DNA of 64,000 nt from Cytobacillus oceanisediminis (GCF_007830235.1 NZ_VLKI01000003.1:186001-250000); one strand, 5' to 3'; numbered from the stretch's first letter, positions 48,307 to 58,127 are shown. Program-made: numbers and translations. Notes: generated by a model from the letters alone, not told the origin.

Positions 48307-51111
48307 ATGGGTAATAAATATGTTGTAGTTGACTTGGAAACAACCGGAAACGCCCCTAAAAAGGGCGATAAAATTATACAATTTGCTGCTGTGGTGATCG
48401 AAAACGGAAAAATTACGGAGGAATATTCATCATATGTGAACCCTGAGCAGCCAATTCCCCCTTTTATTGAAGAATTGACAGGACTGTCGGATCACATGGT
48501 GGAGGATGCACCCCTGTTCTCTGAAATTGCCCCAAAAGTGCTGACTATACTGGAAGGCGCATTTTTTGTTGCACACAACGTGCTATTTGATTTGTCGTTC
48601 TTGCAGGAAGAATTGTTGGAGGCAGGCTATAACGGGTTTTACGGTCCGGTTCTTGACACAGTAGAAATGTCACGGATGCTTTTTCCAACTGCGGATAGCT
48701 TCAAGTTATCAGATCTTGCACACCGTGAAGGGCTGAACCATGAACGACCCCACCAGGCAGATAGCGATGCTTATGTAACTGCAGAGCTCCTGTTGATTCT
48801 GTTAAAGAAGCTTGAATACCTTCCGCTAAAAACACTCGAACAGCTGCATAAGCTTTCGGGGGGATTAAAAAGTGACCTTGATATTCTGCTTGACGAACTC
48901 ATTTTAATTAAAGAAAGCAAAATTGAAAATTTGCCTGACTTTATTGAAATACATAGAGGAATCGCATTGAAAAAAGGGTCGATGCTCCAATACCCTGATA
49001 GTCTTACAGGTACCGGATATCCCTTTGGCATTGAGGAAAAGCAGGAAATGTTCATGAAAGCTTTTCCCTCCTATGAAATAAGACAAGGCCAGTTTAAGAT
49101 GATGGATTCCGTCTATGGAGCGTTCAATGATAAAAAACATGCATTAATAGAAGCAGGTACAGGCGTTGGGAAATCGTTGGCATACCTGGTTCCATCAGCA
49201 GTTTACGGTAAGGAAAACGGCAAAACAGTCATTATTAGTACATATACAACGCAGCTGCAGGAACAGTTGTTAACAAAGGACATCCCGCTGCTCCATAAAA
49301 TGCTGCCATTCCCAGTCAAAGCTGTTTTGCTGAAGGGAAGAAGCCATTATATCAGCCTTGCCAAATTTGTTCAGACCTTAAGGGATGAAGAAGAAGATAA
49401 TTATGATACGATTCTAAGTAAAATGCAGATTCTAGTCTGGCTGATGGAGACGGACACAGGGGATATTGACGAATTGAACCTTTCGAGTGGCGGCATGATT
49501 TTCTGGAGCAAAATCAAGAATGATGAAACAGCTTTTTTGCAGGATAAATCGTGGATATCCAGGGACTTCTATTTGAGAGCAAGGAAGGAAGCACAAAGTG
49601 CGGATATTATCATTACCAACCATTCATTGCTTCTAACCGATCTGGTAGCTAAAAGCGCCATTTTGCCTAAATTCAGCCATGTGATTATAGATGAGGGCCA
49701 TCATTTCGTGAAAGCATCCGGCAAACATTTTGGCCATAAGCTTGATTATTTAACAGTACGTTTGCTGCTTGGGCAAATAGGATTGTTTGAGCAAAAGCAG
49801 CTCTTTTATAAGCTTGAAAAACTGGTTGAAGAAAAAGCAGGGAACCCGGAGGATATGATTCATTCCTTTGAAATTAATCAGCTCATAGTGGATCTCCTTC
49901 ATGAAATGGATGAATTATTTAAAGTTATTGGAATTTATGCGAAAAAATATTCAAAAGCAAAGAAGAGCAGTCCCCGTTTAACTGTCCGATTTATAAACGG
50001 AAGCAGTGACAAGGAGTCAAAAGCTGTTATTGCTTGTGCAGAGCGATTTGGTTTTCTCCTAAGAGACCTAATGGAAGCTATAGAAAAGCGGGTTATGTTT
50101 GTTGCTCAGATAAAGGGTTCCTTAACACTGGAGGAAAAGGCACTTATGGAGGAGGTAGCCTCCATATTTGAGGATTTGAAAGATTTGAATGAAAACGTAA
50201 AACATATTTTTCAAATGCCTTTATCCCAATTTGTTGTTTGGATTGAAATGGATACGCGTTCAGCCCAAAATGCCACAACGGTTTACGCTCAGCCTGTAAC
50301 TGTTTCAAATTACCTTAAGGAACAATTTTTTAGTGAAAAGGAAAGTGCCGTCATTACATCGGCTACTTTGTCTGTAAAAGATTCCTTTCATTTTATTCTT
50401 AATGAACTTGGACTTGAAGAGCAGGAGTGCACCCTGGAACAAATTCCATCGCCATTTAATTATCAGGAGCAGGTCAAACTGCTGATACCTGGCGATTTGC
50501 CGGAAGTGAATGCTGTACCGCTGGAGGAATATGTCGCATCCATATCGGAGCACATTATCTCGATTGCTGAAGCAACAAAAGGCAGGATGCTAATTCTGTT
50601 TACTTCTCATGAGATGCTTAGGAAAACTTATGAACTTATAAAGGAATCAGGTTTTCTGGAGGATTATGCTGTGATTGCCCAGGGCATTACGAGCGGCAGC
50701 CGATCAAGACTTACAAGGAATTTTCAGCGTTTTGATAAAGCCATTCTTTTGGGAACAAGCAGCTTTTGGGAAGGAGTGGACATCCCTGGTGAGGATCTTT
50801 CATGCCTTGTTATTGTCAGACTGCCTTTTTCGCCGCCGGATGAACCAATGGCCCAGGCAAAAAATGAACAAATCAAAAGTGAGGGAGGGAACCCATTTTC
50901 CTCCTACTCATTGCCTGAAGCTGTAATCCGGTTTAAACAAGGTGTTGGAAGGCTAATCAGAACAAGCTCGGATAGAGGATTTATCGTTGTTTTTGATCGC
51001 AGAATCGTCACCACAAAATACGGAAAGGCATTCCTGGATTCCATCCCGCCTATACCCGTTCAAAAAAGCAATATTGATGAAATTGTCGAATTAATTTATA
51101 CTTGGCTATAA
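48307..51111 (+). CDS. dinG: DinG-type helicase with N-terminal DnaQ-like exonuclease
   Basis: 934 residues. The N-terminal 170 residues form a DEDD exonuclease domain (VVDLETTG, AHNVLFDLSFL, HQADSDAYVT). The C-terminal helicase is of the XPD/DinG superfamily 2 type, with Walker A EAGTGVGKSL near 285, DEGHH as motif II, and GVGRLIR near the end. The four cysteines of an iron-sulfur cluster seen in E. coli DinG are absent, as in other bacillar proteins, in which the protein acts as a 3'-5' exonuclease. Start ATG 48307 follows AGAGGTG; GTG 48298 is part of that RBS. Confidence 0.94.
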   Translation: MGNKYVVVDLETTGNAPKKGDKIIQFAAVVIENGKITEEYSSYVNPEQPIPPFIEELTGLSDHMVEDAPLFSEIAPKVLTILEGAFFVAHNVLFDLSFLQEELLEAGYNGFYGPVLDTVEMSRMLFPTADSFKLSDLAHREGLNHERPHQADSDAYVTAELLLILLKKLEYLPLKTLEQLHKLSGGLKSDLDILLDELILIKESKIENLPDFIEIHRGIALKKGSMLQYPDSLTGTGYPFGIEEKQEMFMKAFPSYEIRQGQFKMMDSVYGAFNDKKHALIEAGTGVGKSLAYLVPSAVYGKENGKTVIISTYTTQLQEQLLTKDIPLLHKMLPFPVKAVLLKGRSHYISLAKFVQTLRDEEEDNYDTILSKMQILVWLMETDTGDIDELNLSSGGMIFWSKIKNDETAFLQDKSWISRDFYLRARKEAQSADIIITNHSLLLTDLVAKSAILPKFSHVIIDEGHHFVKASGKHFGHKLDYLTVRLLLGQIGLFEQKQLFYKLEKLVEEKAGNPEDMIHSFEINQLIVDLLHEMDELFKVIGIYAKKYSKAKKSSPRLTVRFINGSSDKESKAVIACAERFGFLLRDLMEAIEKRVMFVAQIKGSLTLEEKALMEEVASIFEDLKDLNENVKHIFQMPLSQFVVWIEMDTRSAQNATTVYAQPVTVSNYLKEQFFSEKESAVITSATLSVKDSFHFILNELGLEEQECTLEQIPSPFNYQEQVKLLIPGDLPEVNAVPLEEYVASISEHIISIAEATKGRMLILFTSHEMLRKTYELIKESGFLEDYAVIAQGITSGSRSRLTRNFQRFDKAILLGTSSFWEGVDIPGEDLSCLVIVRLPFSPPDEPMAQAKNEQIKSEGGNPFSSYSLPEAVIRFKQGVGRLIRTSSDRGFIVVFDRRIVTTKYGKAFLDSIPPIPVQKSNIDEIVELIYTWL

Positions 51112-51411
51112 ATATATGTTGAGGCGGCTGAACTTTTTATGTGAAAGCCGCTGGAAGGCGTTGCTAAAGATAATCTTAGCCCTATGGGGGATGCCTATCA
51201 ATTAAGAATCCCATCACAAAATCGAATAATTTGCAACCTATTTTATGAACATTGGCAAAGACCTTTGAAGCAGGATAAATTCGCATGAATAACACATTCT
51301 ATATTTGTTGGGAAGTTAATTTATGTAAGGTGGAACTGACTTTGTAGAAAGGTTCACGCTTATGCATATGCCCGCTTCCGTTTTTGTTCATAGGGTAGGA
51401 GGAATGAATAG
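51112..51411 (+). other. Intergenic region between dinG and the MBL-like gene
   Basis: 300 bp. A GGCGGCT / AAGCCGC hairpin at about 51123-51150 lacks a T-run. A 20-codon open frame at 51285-51347 with a faint RBS is too short to support. Nothing else is recognisable. Confidence 0.35.
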
Positions 51412-52263
51412 ATGAAAGTGTTGTTCGCCTTTTTGCTGATGTTTACTAATTGGTACTACATACCGAAGGACTCACCTGCTGTTCCGGTTAAAGTGGAAAG
51501 CATTGATCTAAAACTTAAAAGCGATGAGCTTGCTATTACTTTTTTTTCTTTATCCGATGGAGAAGCATCCTTGATCCACCATGGCAATGATCAAAATATC
51601 CTGATCAACACTGGCGGCCCCGGGACTGAACCTGAATTAAAAAAGCTTCTGCAGCTTTATAGGACAAATCAGATATCGACAATTCTTCTGACAGATGAGG
51701 AACTATACAATGAGTCAAGCCTCGCCTGGCTAATAAAAGAATATGATGTAAAGCAGGTCATAGCAGGGGAACCCATTGCTTCTCAATTAAAAGACGGAAA
51801 AGCTGATTTAGGCGATATTAATATTCATGCCTGGAGCCATGATACTGAACAGCAGCTTCTTCCCGGACTTCATACTGAAGTTCTTTATGAAGGGAATGAA
51901 ACTGGGGACGGAATGGATGTTTCCTTTACTTTCGCAAGACATCGGATTCTATTCATGAATTCAACTAGTGACAAAGCAAAAGAAGTATTTATGAAGAAGG
52001 ATTTATCCAATGTCAATATCGTAAAACTTCCTGACTTTGGAAAGGAAGGATCCATTTCAGAACAAATGGTTAAACATATGGATCCGCAGATTGCCATCTT
52101 ATTCCATAAGTCATCAATAAAACCGGCTTCTGATTTATTCGGACTGTTAAATGATGCATGGGTTGATGTATATTATACAAGGAAGCATGGAACTGTCACG
52201 ATCAAATTTACAGATATTAACTATGAAGTCATTACGATTTTCCAGGAAGGGGAATATAAATAG
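51412..52263 (+). CDS. Degenerate ComEC-like metallo-beta-lactamase-fold protein
   Basis: 283 residues, not a gene I can name. A short hydrophobic N-terminus suggests an export signal or anchor. FFSLSDGEASLIHHGNDQNILINTGG copies in shorter words the first strands of ComEC-type domains (FxDVGQGDAxLI..LIDTG). TILLTDEELYNES sits where HxHxDH should bind zinc, so no metal site is left. The later strands (HRILFMN, NIVKLPDFG, DPQIAILFHKSS) also follow that fold. A non-catalytic relative is my inference. RBS TAGGAGGA. Confidence 0.65.
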   Translation: MKVLFAFLLMFTNWYYIPKDSPAVPVKVESIDLKLKSDELAITFFSLSDGEASLIHHGNDQNILINTGGPGTEPELKKLLQLYRTNQISTILLTDEELYNESSLAWLIKEYDVKQVIAGEPIASQLKDGKADLGDINIHAWSHDTEQQLLPGLHTEVLYEGNETGDGMDVSFTFARHRILFMNSTSDKAKEVFMKKDLSNVNIVKLPDFGKEGSISEQMVKHMDPQIAILFHKSSIKPASDLFGLLNDAWVDVYYTRKHGTVTIKFTDINYEVITIFQEGEYK

Positions 52264-52283
52264 TACAGTTAGCTTTATAGGGA

Positions 52284-52318
52284 ACCTCCAGGAAATTCTC
52301 TTCCTGGAGATTCTTTGT
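52284..52318 (+). terminator. Weak terminator after the MBL-like gene
   Basis: CTCCAGGAA / TTCCTGGAG perfect stem, but only ATTCTTT behind it. A second hairpin (GCTGCGC/GCGCAGC, 52345-52363) has its T-run on the minus strand. Confidence 0.45.
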
Positions 52319-52524
52319 AAGGCATTTATTCTGTAATGAAAAAGGCTGCGCTCAGGGCGCAGCATTATGTGGTGGACTAGAAGAAAATTTGTATTTGTTT
52401 GATACAAGGAAACATATTCTGCTGGTATACTGTTATAGAGTGTATTTCTTTGTAAGTATATTTTAACCTAAAGGGTAAGGTATATAAGTTACAAATATTG
52501 TAGAGGCTGAGGAGGAATTCCAGA

Positions 52525-52695
52525 ATGGAAAGTAAAATTGAGGTTTTATCTACAGTTAAAATCCAGCAAAGCCCGGATCTGTATAAAATTGTTGATGCAC
52601 TAAACCGAACCTTGAAGGAAAAAGACCTGATGTTCGGCTTGGCGCTTGATCAGGATGACCAAAATAAAGCGATTTTTACCATTTATCGTACATAA
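52525..52695 (+). CDS. ypmA: YpmA, small conserved protein
   Basis: 56 residues: begins MESKIEVLSTVKIQ, contains YKIVDALNRTLKEK and LMFGLALD, ends FTIYRT. It matches B. subtilis YpmA nearly end to end. GGAGGAA stands 9 bp before the ATG, and ypmB begins 15 bp after the stop. Short soluble alpha/beta protein of unknown function. Confidence 0.9.
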   Translation: MESKIEVLSTVKIQQSPDLYKIVDALNRTLKEKDLMFGLALDQDDQNKAIFTIYRT

Positions 52696-52710
52696 AAGAG
52701 TGATTAAAAA

Positions 52711-53184
52711 ATGAAAAAAGCTTTAATAGCCATACTAGTTCTGCTTGTTATTTGCATTGGTGCAGGCACTTGGATTTACTTCAACAGCATGAAGCCCGTA
52801 AATGCGGCCGAATCAAAAGCCGTGGAGCTTGCAAAAAAGGAAACAGATCTTACTGAGATTGAAGATTTCCATTTATACCATGGCACTGAAACCTACTATG
52901 TAATCGAAGGCAAGGATGCAGAAGGAACTAACATATTTGTGTGGGTTCCCGAGAAAAACGGAAAAATAGTTACGCGAAGACAATCTGATGGAATATCCAG
53001 CAAGGAAGCCATTAACAGGCTTAAACAGGAAAAGAATCCTGCTGAAATTATGTCCGTGCGCCTCGGTATGGAGAAAAATATTCCCTTATGGGAAATTCAT
53101 TATCGTTCCAAAGGTGATTTAATAAATTATTACTATATAGATTTTAAAACAGGAGAATGGCTGAAAAAAATCGAAAACCTGTAA
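52711..53184 (+). CDS. ypmB: YpmB, membrane-anchored DUF5590/PepSY-like protein
   Basis: 157 residues. An N-terminal membrane helix (about 4-25) anchors an extracytoplasmic domain whose two halves look like PepSY repeats (YYVIEGKDAEG.., and PLWEIHYRSKGDLINYYYIDF in short form). The ending KTGEW is typical of such repeats. Sits in ypmA-ypmB-aspB as in B. subtilis. Function unknown. Confidence 0.86.
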   Translation: MKKALIAILVLLVICIGAGTWIYFNSMKPVNAAESKAVELAKKETDLTEIEDFHLYHGTETYYVIEGKDAEGTNIFVWVPEKNGKIVTRRQSDGISSKEAINRLKQEKNPAEIMSVRLGMEKNIPLWEIHYRSKGDLINYYYIDFKTGEWLKKIENL

Positions 53185-53238
53185 GCCGAACCTAATTAAA
53201 GTCTTGATCGGCGGCAGGAAAAAACGGGAGGAATCACA

Positions 53239-54429
53239 ATGGAGATTCAACTGGCACAGCGAGTTATAGCATTAACACCATCAACAACCTTAGCAATTAC
53301 TGCGAAAGCAAAGGAATTAAAATCCCAGGGACATGATGTCATTGGATTGGGAGCCGGGGAACCAGATTTTAATACCCCTCAGCATATCATTGATGCTGCA
53401 GTCCAATCCATGAATGAAGGACATACAAAATATACCCCTTCTGCAGGGCTTCCAGCTTTAAAGAAAGAAATTGCAGCCAAGTTTAAAAAGGACCAGGGCC
53501 TTGATTATGACCCTTCGGAAATTATCGTTACAAGCGGGGCAAAACATGGCTTATATACCCTTTTCCAGGTATTGCTTAACGAAGGGGATGAAGTAATCAT
53601 CCCGATTCCATACTGGGTTAGTTACCCTGAGCAAGTTAAACTTGCTGGCGGAGTGCCGGTTTATGCAGTGGGAAAAGAGGAAAATGAATATAAGATTACG
53701 CCGGAACAGTTGTCTGAAAGCATCACTGATAGAACAAAAGCAGTGATTATCAATTCGCCAAGCAATCCGACAGGAATGCTTTATTCTGCAGATGAATTAA
53801 AGGCATTGGGAGACGTTTGCCTAAATCATAATGTTTTAATAATATCAGATGAAATATATGAGAAATTGGTATATGGCGGCCATAAGCATACTTCCATTGC
53901 AGAGCTTTCACCAGAACTTAAAGAGCAAACCATTATTATTAATGGAGTATCCAAGTCGCATTCCATGACAGGTTGGAGAATTGGCTACGCTGCAGGAAAT
54001 AAGGAAATCATTAAAGCGATGACCAATCTTGCCAGCCATAGCACATCCAACCCGACAACAACAGCACAATACGGATCCATTGCGGCATATGCTGGCCCCC
54101 AGGATATGCTTGCAGAAATGCGGGAAGCTTTTGAGCATCGCTTAAACATCATTTATGATAAATTAATTAAAATTCCAGGCTTTACTTGTGTTAAACCTCA
54201 AGGAGCATTTTATTTATTTCCAAATGTACAAAAGGCTGCCGAACAGACAGGCTTTGAAAATGTTGATGACTTTGCAAAAGCTCTTTTGGAAGAAGCGATG
54301 GTTGCTGTAATTCCGGGCTCTGGCTTTGGGTCTCCTGAAAATATCCGATTATCCTATGCAACGTCTCTTGATTTGCTTGAAAAAGCAGTTGAACGTATGC
54401 ATAGCTTTGTTGAAAAGAATATGAAGTAA
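53239..54429 (+). CDS. aspB: Aspartate aminotransferase
   Basis: 396 residues, class I PLP aminotransferase. It interconverts aspartate and oxaloacetate, here feeding asparagine synthesis and AsnRS next door. GAGEPDFNTP, TSGAKHGLY, SPSNPTGM, SDEIYEKL and the PLP lysine of NGVSKSHSMTGWRIGYA (about 238). RBS GGGAGGAA. The terminator after it is modest. Confidence 0.93.
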   Translation: MEIQLAQRVIALTPSTTLAITAKAKELKSQGHDVIGLGAGEPDFNTPQHIIDAAVQSMNEGHTKYTPSAGLPALKKEIAAKFKKDQGLDYDPSEIIVTSGAKHGLYTLFQVLLNEGDEVIIPIPYWVSYPEQVKLAGGVPVYAVGKEENEYKITPEQLSESITDRTKAVIINSPSNPTGMLYSADELKALGDVCLNHNVLIISDEIYEKLVYGGHKHTSIAELSPELKEQTIIINGVSKSHSMTGWRIGYAAGNKEIIKAMTNLASHSTSNPTTTAQYGSIAAYAGPQDMLAEMREAFEHRLNIIYDKLIKIPGFTCVKPQGAFYLFPNVQKAAEQTGFENVDDFAKALLEEAMVAVIPGSGFGSPENIRLSYATSLDLLEKAVERMHSFVEKNMK

Positions 54430-54441
54430 TTGTTTGCTGGA

Positions 54442-54468
54442 GTGCCGGATGATATCCGGCCTTCTTCA
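54442..54468 (+). terminator. Terminator-like hairpin after aspB
   Basis: GCCGGAT-GAT-ATCCGGC, seven perfect pairs, but a T-poor tail (CTTCTTC). Confidence 0.5.
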
Positions 54469-54518
54469 GTGTTATCTAAAGAAAAATATCGTTATTCAGG
54501 CCGTAAATTTCTCTATTA

Positions 54519-54547
54519 TTGCTTGTCAGAGGGCTGGAAGGTATAAT
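54519..54547 (+). promoter_or_regulatory. Promoter of asnS
   Basis: TTGCTT, 17-bp spacer, TATAAT at 54542. About 50 bp before the start. No T-box leader is present, there is too little room. Confidence 0.55.
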
Positions 54548-54599
54548 ATATAGCGATACATAAGAAGTGATTGCCTAGATTTTTTGGAGGGAACATAAA

Positions 54600-55895
54600 T
54601 TGACTAAAACAACAATTTCTCAAGTACATAAATATGTTGACCAGGAAGTTACCATTGGAGCATGGATTGCCAATAAGCGCTCAAGCGGAAAGATTGCTTT
54701 TTTGCAGCTTCGTGATGGAACAGGATTTATTCAGGGGGTAGTCGTGAAGGCTGAAGTCCCTGATGAAGTATTCCAAGGAGCAAAGTCAGTAACACAGGAA
54801 TCTTCCGTATATGTTACTGGCAAGGTTCAAACAGATGAACGTTCGCCTTTCGGCTACGAGCTCCTTGTAACCGGGCTTAAAGTCATTCATCAGGCTGTGG
54901 ATTACCCTATTACTCCAAAAGAACATGGAACTGAGTTCTTAATGGATAACCGCCATTTATGGCTGCGCTCCCGCCGCCAGCATGCGGTAATGAAAATTAG
55001 AAATGAAATTATCCGTGCAACTTATGAATTCTTCAATGAGCAGGGATTCTCCAAGGTAGACCCGCCAATTTTAACAGGGAGTGCACCGGAAGGAACTTCA
55101 GAGCTTTTTGCGACTAAATATTTTGATGAAGATGCCTATTTATCACAGAGTGGACAGCTTTATATGGAAGCTGCTGCTATGGCGCTTGGAAAAGTATTTT
55201 CGTTTGGGCCGACTTTCCGTGCTGAAAAATCCAAAACGCGCCGCCATTTGATTGAATTCTGGATGATTGAGCCTGAAATGGCTTTCTATGAATTCGAAGA
55301 TAACCTTAAAGTTCAGGAAGAATATGTATCCAATATTGTGCAATCCGTTATGAAAAATTGTGCAATTGAACTTAAGACGCTTGGCCGCGATACAGACAAG
55401 CTTGAAAAGATAACAGCTCCATTCCCGCGCATCACATATGACGAAGCTATTAAATTCCTTAAGGAAAAAGGCTTTGATGATATCCAATGGGGTGATGATT
55501 TCGGTGCTCCGCATGAGACAGCTATTGCTGAAAGCTATGAAAAGCCAGTCTTTATCACGCATTATCCAACATCCCTGAAGCCTTTCTATATGCAGCCTGA
55601 TCCTTCACGGGAAGATGTTGTATTATGTGCAGACTTGATTGCTCCTGAAGGCTATGGAGAAATAATTGGGGGTTCTGAGCGTATCCATGACTATGATCTT
55701 CTTAAGAAGCGCCTGGAGGAGCATAATTTGGAAATGGATGCATACAAATGGTATCTTGAACTGCGCAAGTACGGTTCCGTACCGCATTCCGGATTCGGCC
55801 TTGGCCTTGAAAGAACAGTTGCATGGATCAGCGGAGTGGAGCATGTACGTGAAACAATCCCGTTCCCTCGTTTGCTAAACCGTTTATATCCATAA
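54600..55895 (+). CDS. asnS: Asparaginyl-tRNA synthetase
   Basis: 431 residues, class IIb synthetase. The N-terminal OB-fold anticodon-binding domain (about 1-100) contains [17 protein letters not shown]; the catalytic domain has motif 1 near [12 protein letters not shown], motif 2 in [19 protein letters not shown], and motif 3 [10 protein letters not shown] near 400. [11 protein letters not shown] and [12 protein letters not shown] are family specific. TTG 54600 is the start, eight bases after GGAGGG. Confidence 0.96.
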   Translation: MTKTTISQVHKYVDQEVTIGAWIANKRSSGKIAFLQLRDGTGFIQGVVVKAEVPDEVFQGAKSVTQESSVYVTGKVQTDERSPFGYELLVTGLKVIHQAVDYPITPKEHGTEFLMDNRHLWLRSRRQHAVMKIRNEIIRATYEFFNEQGFSKVDPPILTGSAPEGTSELFATKYFDEDAYLSQSGQLYMEAAAMALGKVFSFGPTFRAEKSKTRRHLIEFWMIEPEMAFYEFEDNLKVQEEYVSNIVQSVMKNCAIELKTLGRDTDKLEKITAPFPRITYDEAIKFLKEKGFDDIQWGDDFGAPHETAIAESYEKPVFITHYPTSLKPFYMQPDPSREDVVLCADLIAPEGYGEIIGGSERIHDYDLLKKRLEEHNLEMDAYKWYLELRKYGSVPHSGFGLGLERTVAWISGVEHVRETIPFPRLLNRLYP

Positions 55896-55939
55896 TGTAA
55901 CTGCCCGTTAGCCCGGAAAAAATGAATATTGGGTAAAGT

Positions 55940-55970
55940 GAAAAATCCGCCTCCCGCGGATTTTTTGCTT
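55940..55970 (+). terminator. Terminator of asnS
   Basis: AAAATCCGC / GCGGATTTT with loop CTCCC, followed by more T. Confidence 0.88.
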
Positions 55971-55988
55971 CTTTCGATATCGAAAGAA
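55969..55988. repeat. 20-bp perfect palindrome between asnS and dnaD
   Basis: TTCTTTCGAT followed directly by its complement ATCGAAAGAA. It overlaps the tail of the asnS terminator and lies about 115 bp before the dnaD promoter. Possible dimeric-protein site or mere chance. Confidence 0.5.
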
Positions 55989-56101
55989 CATTCTGAAGTT
56001 TGATTGCCGGTCAGCATGACTATTAAGTCTTGCCAGTCAGTCAAGATAAAATTTCATGGAAAACTTACCGGTAATTCTCCACGCTTTAGCCCTTATGTTC
56101 A

Positions 56102-56110
56102 TGATATACT
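56102..56110 (+). promoter_or_regulatory. Extended -10 promoter of dnaD
   Basis: TGATATACT: TGN plus TATACT. Only 19 bp before the dnaD ATG, which implies a very short leader. Confidence 0.45.
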
Positions 56111-56128
56111 TAAAAGGAGGTGTCCCAA

Positions 56129-56839
56129 ATGTCAAAAAACAGTTTATTGAAATGGCTTCAGGAAGGGAATATTTCCATCCCTGGAGTACTGTTAACCCAA
56201 TACAAAGAAATGAATCTAAATGAACATGAACTCGTTTTATTACTTCATGTAATTTCCTTTATTGAACATGGGAATGAGTTTCCCACCCCAGTTGAATTAT
56301 CTTCCCGCATGACTATATCTGTTTCAGAATGTACGGAGATGCTAAGAAAATTAATTCAAAAAGGTTACATTGAGATTAAGGACAGCTATTCAGCTGATGG
56401 CATCCGTTTTGAAAAATACCATCTTGATCCGCTTTGGGAGAAGCTTATCGACCAATTTCTTCTTAGCGGCAAAAAGGAAGAAGCGGTTAAGCTGCAGCAA
56501 GACGAAACAGACTTGTATACATGCTTTGAAAGGGAGTTTGGCAGGCCGCTTTCACCGTTTGAATGCGAGACACTTGCACTATGGATGGACGATGACCACC
56601 ATGATCCCCACATAATCAAAGCGGCACTAAGAGAATCTGTCCTGTCCGGAAAGCTAAACTTCAGATATATAGACAGAATTTTATTTGAATGGAAAAAGAA
56701 CGGCATCAAGACAATTGAACAAGCAAAAAGCTATGGAAAAAAATTCAGGCAGAACCAATCTCAGCAAAGAAATAAAAAAGAAGATATGCCTTCCCAGACA
56801 GCGAAGTCAGTTCCTTTTTACAATTGGCTTGAACAGTAA
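56129..56839 (+). CDS. dnaD: DnaD, replication initiation protein
   Basis: 236 residues. DnaD helps DnaA, DnaB and DnaI load the replicative helicase at oriC and at stalled forks. An N-terminal winged-helix oligomerisation domain (about 1-110) is followed by the DDBH2 domain (about 130-205) with the conserved LSPFECETLALW and YIDRILFEWKKNGI, then a basic tail. ATG 56129 is eight bases after AAAGGAGG; GTG 56120 overlaps that RBS. nth follows. Confidence 0.95.
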   Translation: MSKNSLLKWLQEGNISIPGVLLTQYKEMNLNEHELVLLLHVISFIEHGNEFPTPVELSSRMTISVSECTEMLRKLIQKGYIEIKDSYSADGIRFEKYHLDPLWEKLIDQFLLSGKKEEAVKLQQDETDLYTCFEREFGRPLSPFECETLALWMDDDHHDPHIIKAALRESVLSGKLNFRYIDRILFEWKKNGIKTIEQAKSYGKKFRQNQSQQRNKKEDMPSQTAKSVPFYNWLEQ

Positions 56840-56885
56840 ATTTAAACTGATGGAAAAAATAGACAAACGGTAAGTGGTGATTTCT

Positions 56886-57542
56886 TTGTTAAATAAAACA
56901 CAAATTCGATATTGCCTAGATACGATGGGAGAAATGTTCCCGGAAGCACACTGTGAATTAAATCATTCCAATCCATTTGAACTTGTAATAGCAGTCGCCT
57001 TGTCTGCCCAATGTACGGATGCACTGGTAAATAAAGTGACAAGAAATCTGTTTCAAAAATACAAAGCTCCTCAGGACTATCTTGAGGTCCCCATAGAAGA
57101 GCTGCAGGAGGATATCCGTTCAATTGGCCTATATCGGAATAAAGCAAAAAATATTCAAAAACTTTGCCGGATGCTCCTTGATGAATATAATGGAGTAGTG
57201 CCCCAGGACAGGGATGAGCTGACAAAGCTTCCGGGTGTTGGCCGTAAAACGGCAAATGTAGTTGTATCTGTTGCCTACGGTGTCCCAGCTATTGCAGTTG
57301 ATACTCACGTAGAACGTGTCAGCAAAAGGCTTGGTTTCTGCCGCTGGAAGGACTCCGTGCTAGAAGTGGAGAAAACATTAATGAAAAAGGTGCCAATGGA
57401 TGAATGGTCCGTGACCCATCATCGCATGATCTTCTTTGGAAGGTACCATTGCAAGGCACAAAATCCGCAATGCGAAATCTGCCCTCTTCTCGACCTATGC
57501 AGGGAAGGAAAAAAGCGCATGAAGGGTAAGCAAGAAAAATGA
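56886..57542 (+). CDS. nth: Endonuclease III
   Basis: 218 residues. DNA glycosylase and AP lyase for oxidised pyrimidines. The helix-hairpin-helix has LPGVGRKTANVV (catalytic Lys) and DTHVERV (catalytic Asp). The 4Fe-4S loop CKAQNPQCEICPLLDLC fits C-x6-C-x2-C-x5-C. I prefer TTG 56886 (giving MLNKTQIRYCLD, as in B. subtilis) behind AAGTGGTGA; GTG 56874 is the alternative. Overlaps ypoC by 4 bp. Confidence 0.95.
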   Translation: MLNKTQIRYCLDTMGEMFPEAHCELNHSNPFELVIAVALSAQCTDALVNKVTRNLFQKYKAPQDYLEVPIEELQEDIRSIGLYRNKAKNIQKLCRMLLDEYNGVVPQDRDELTKLPGVGRKTANVVVSVAYGVPAIAVDTHVERVSKRLGFCRWKDSVLEVEKTLMKKVPMDEWSVTHHRMIFFGRYHCKAQNPQCEICPLLDLCREGKKRMKGKQEK

Positions 57543-58069
57543 ATAGTCAGATAATCATCTCCCTTTCAGCTAAGCTTTGCCATCCTATATTCAATAAGCC
57601 GCAAGATTTGATTACAGCAGATGAATCAATGCTTAAAACGCAGCACATTCACCCGCTATTTTTGTATGAAGCTGCATACTACGCTGGGGTGGAAGCTTTA
57701 AAGCCTTGGGAAAAAAAAGAGAAGTGCATCCGTGTGCTCCTGGAGGAATGGAAAGAACATAAAAGGCTTCTTGATGAGCACTTCGCAAATCGAAACCAAA
57801 AAGGTGCCGAAGATCCAATGAAAACAGCAATTGGGTTATTTCTGCAGCTATTATTTTGGACAAACGGCAAGCCTGTTGATTTTCAGGCGGAGTTTGGGGA
57901 TTTAAAGATAAAGCCGGTTAACCTTAAGGAAAGACTCGATTTTATATTAAAGCGTCCAGCTTTATACCACGCCTATATCCAGCTGTCCGAACTGATGGCT
58001 GAAATGGAAAAGCACTATATAAAGCATATTACATTGGAAAATATAAAGAAGAAAGGGCCTGGAAAATAG
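57539..58069 (+). CDS. ypoC: YpoC, conserved hypothetical protein
   Basis: 176 residues, soluble and mostly helical, beginning MNSQIIISLSAKLCHPIF. ATGA overlap with nth; same order as B. subtilis dnaD-nth-ypoC. No motif of known function. A weak terminator-like GCCT/AGGC hairpin followed by seven T overlaps its stop. Confidence 0.83.
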   Translation: MNSQIIISLSAKLCHPIFNKPQDLITADESMLKTQHIHPLFLYEAAYYAGVEALKPWEKKEKCIRVLLEEWKEHKRLLDEHFANRNQKGAEDPMKTAIGLFLQLLFWTNGKPVDFQAEFGDLKIKPVNLKERLDFILKRPALYHAYIQLSELMAEMEKHYIKHITLENIKKKGPGK

Positions 58070-58127
58070 GCGCTTTTTTTATTTAGATGTGTTTATGAAA
58101 AACAGATCCTCCGGAAATTCGAGAAAG

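Noticed and set aside
51285-51347. 20-codon open frame with a faint AGGA upstream
   Set aside because: Too short, no recognised family, ordinary chance occurrence in a 300-bp gap.
54430-54599. T-box leader before asnS
   Set aside because: Only 170 bp, with a promoter near its end; no T-box sequence or specifier structure is seen.
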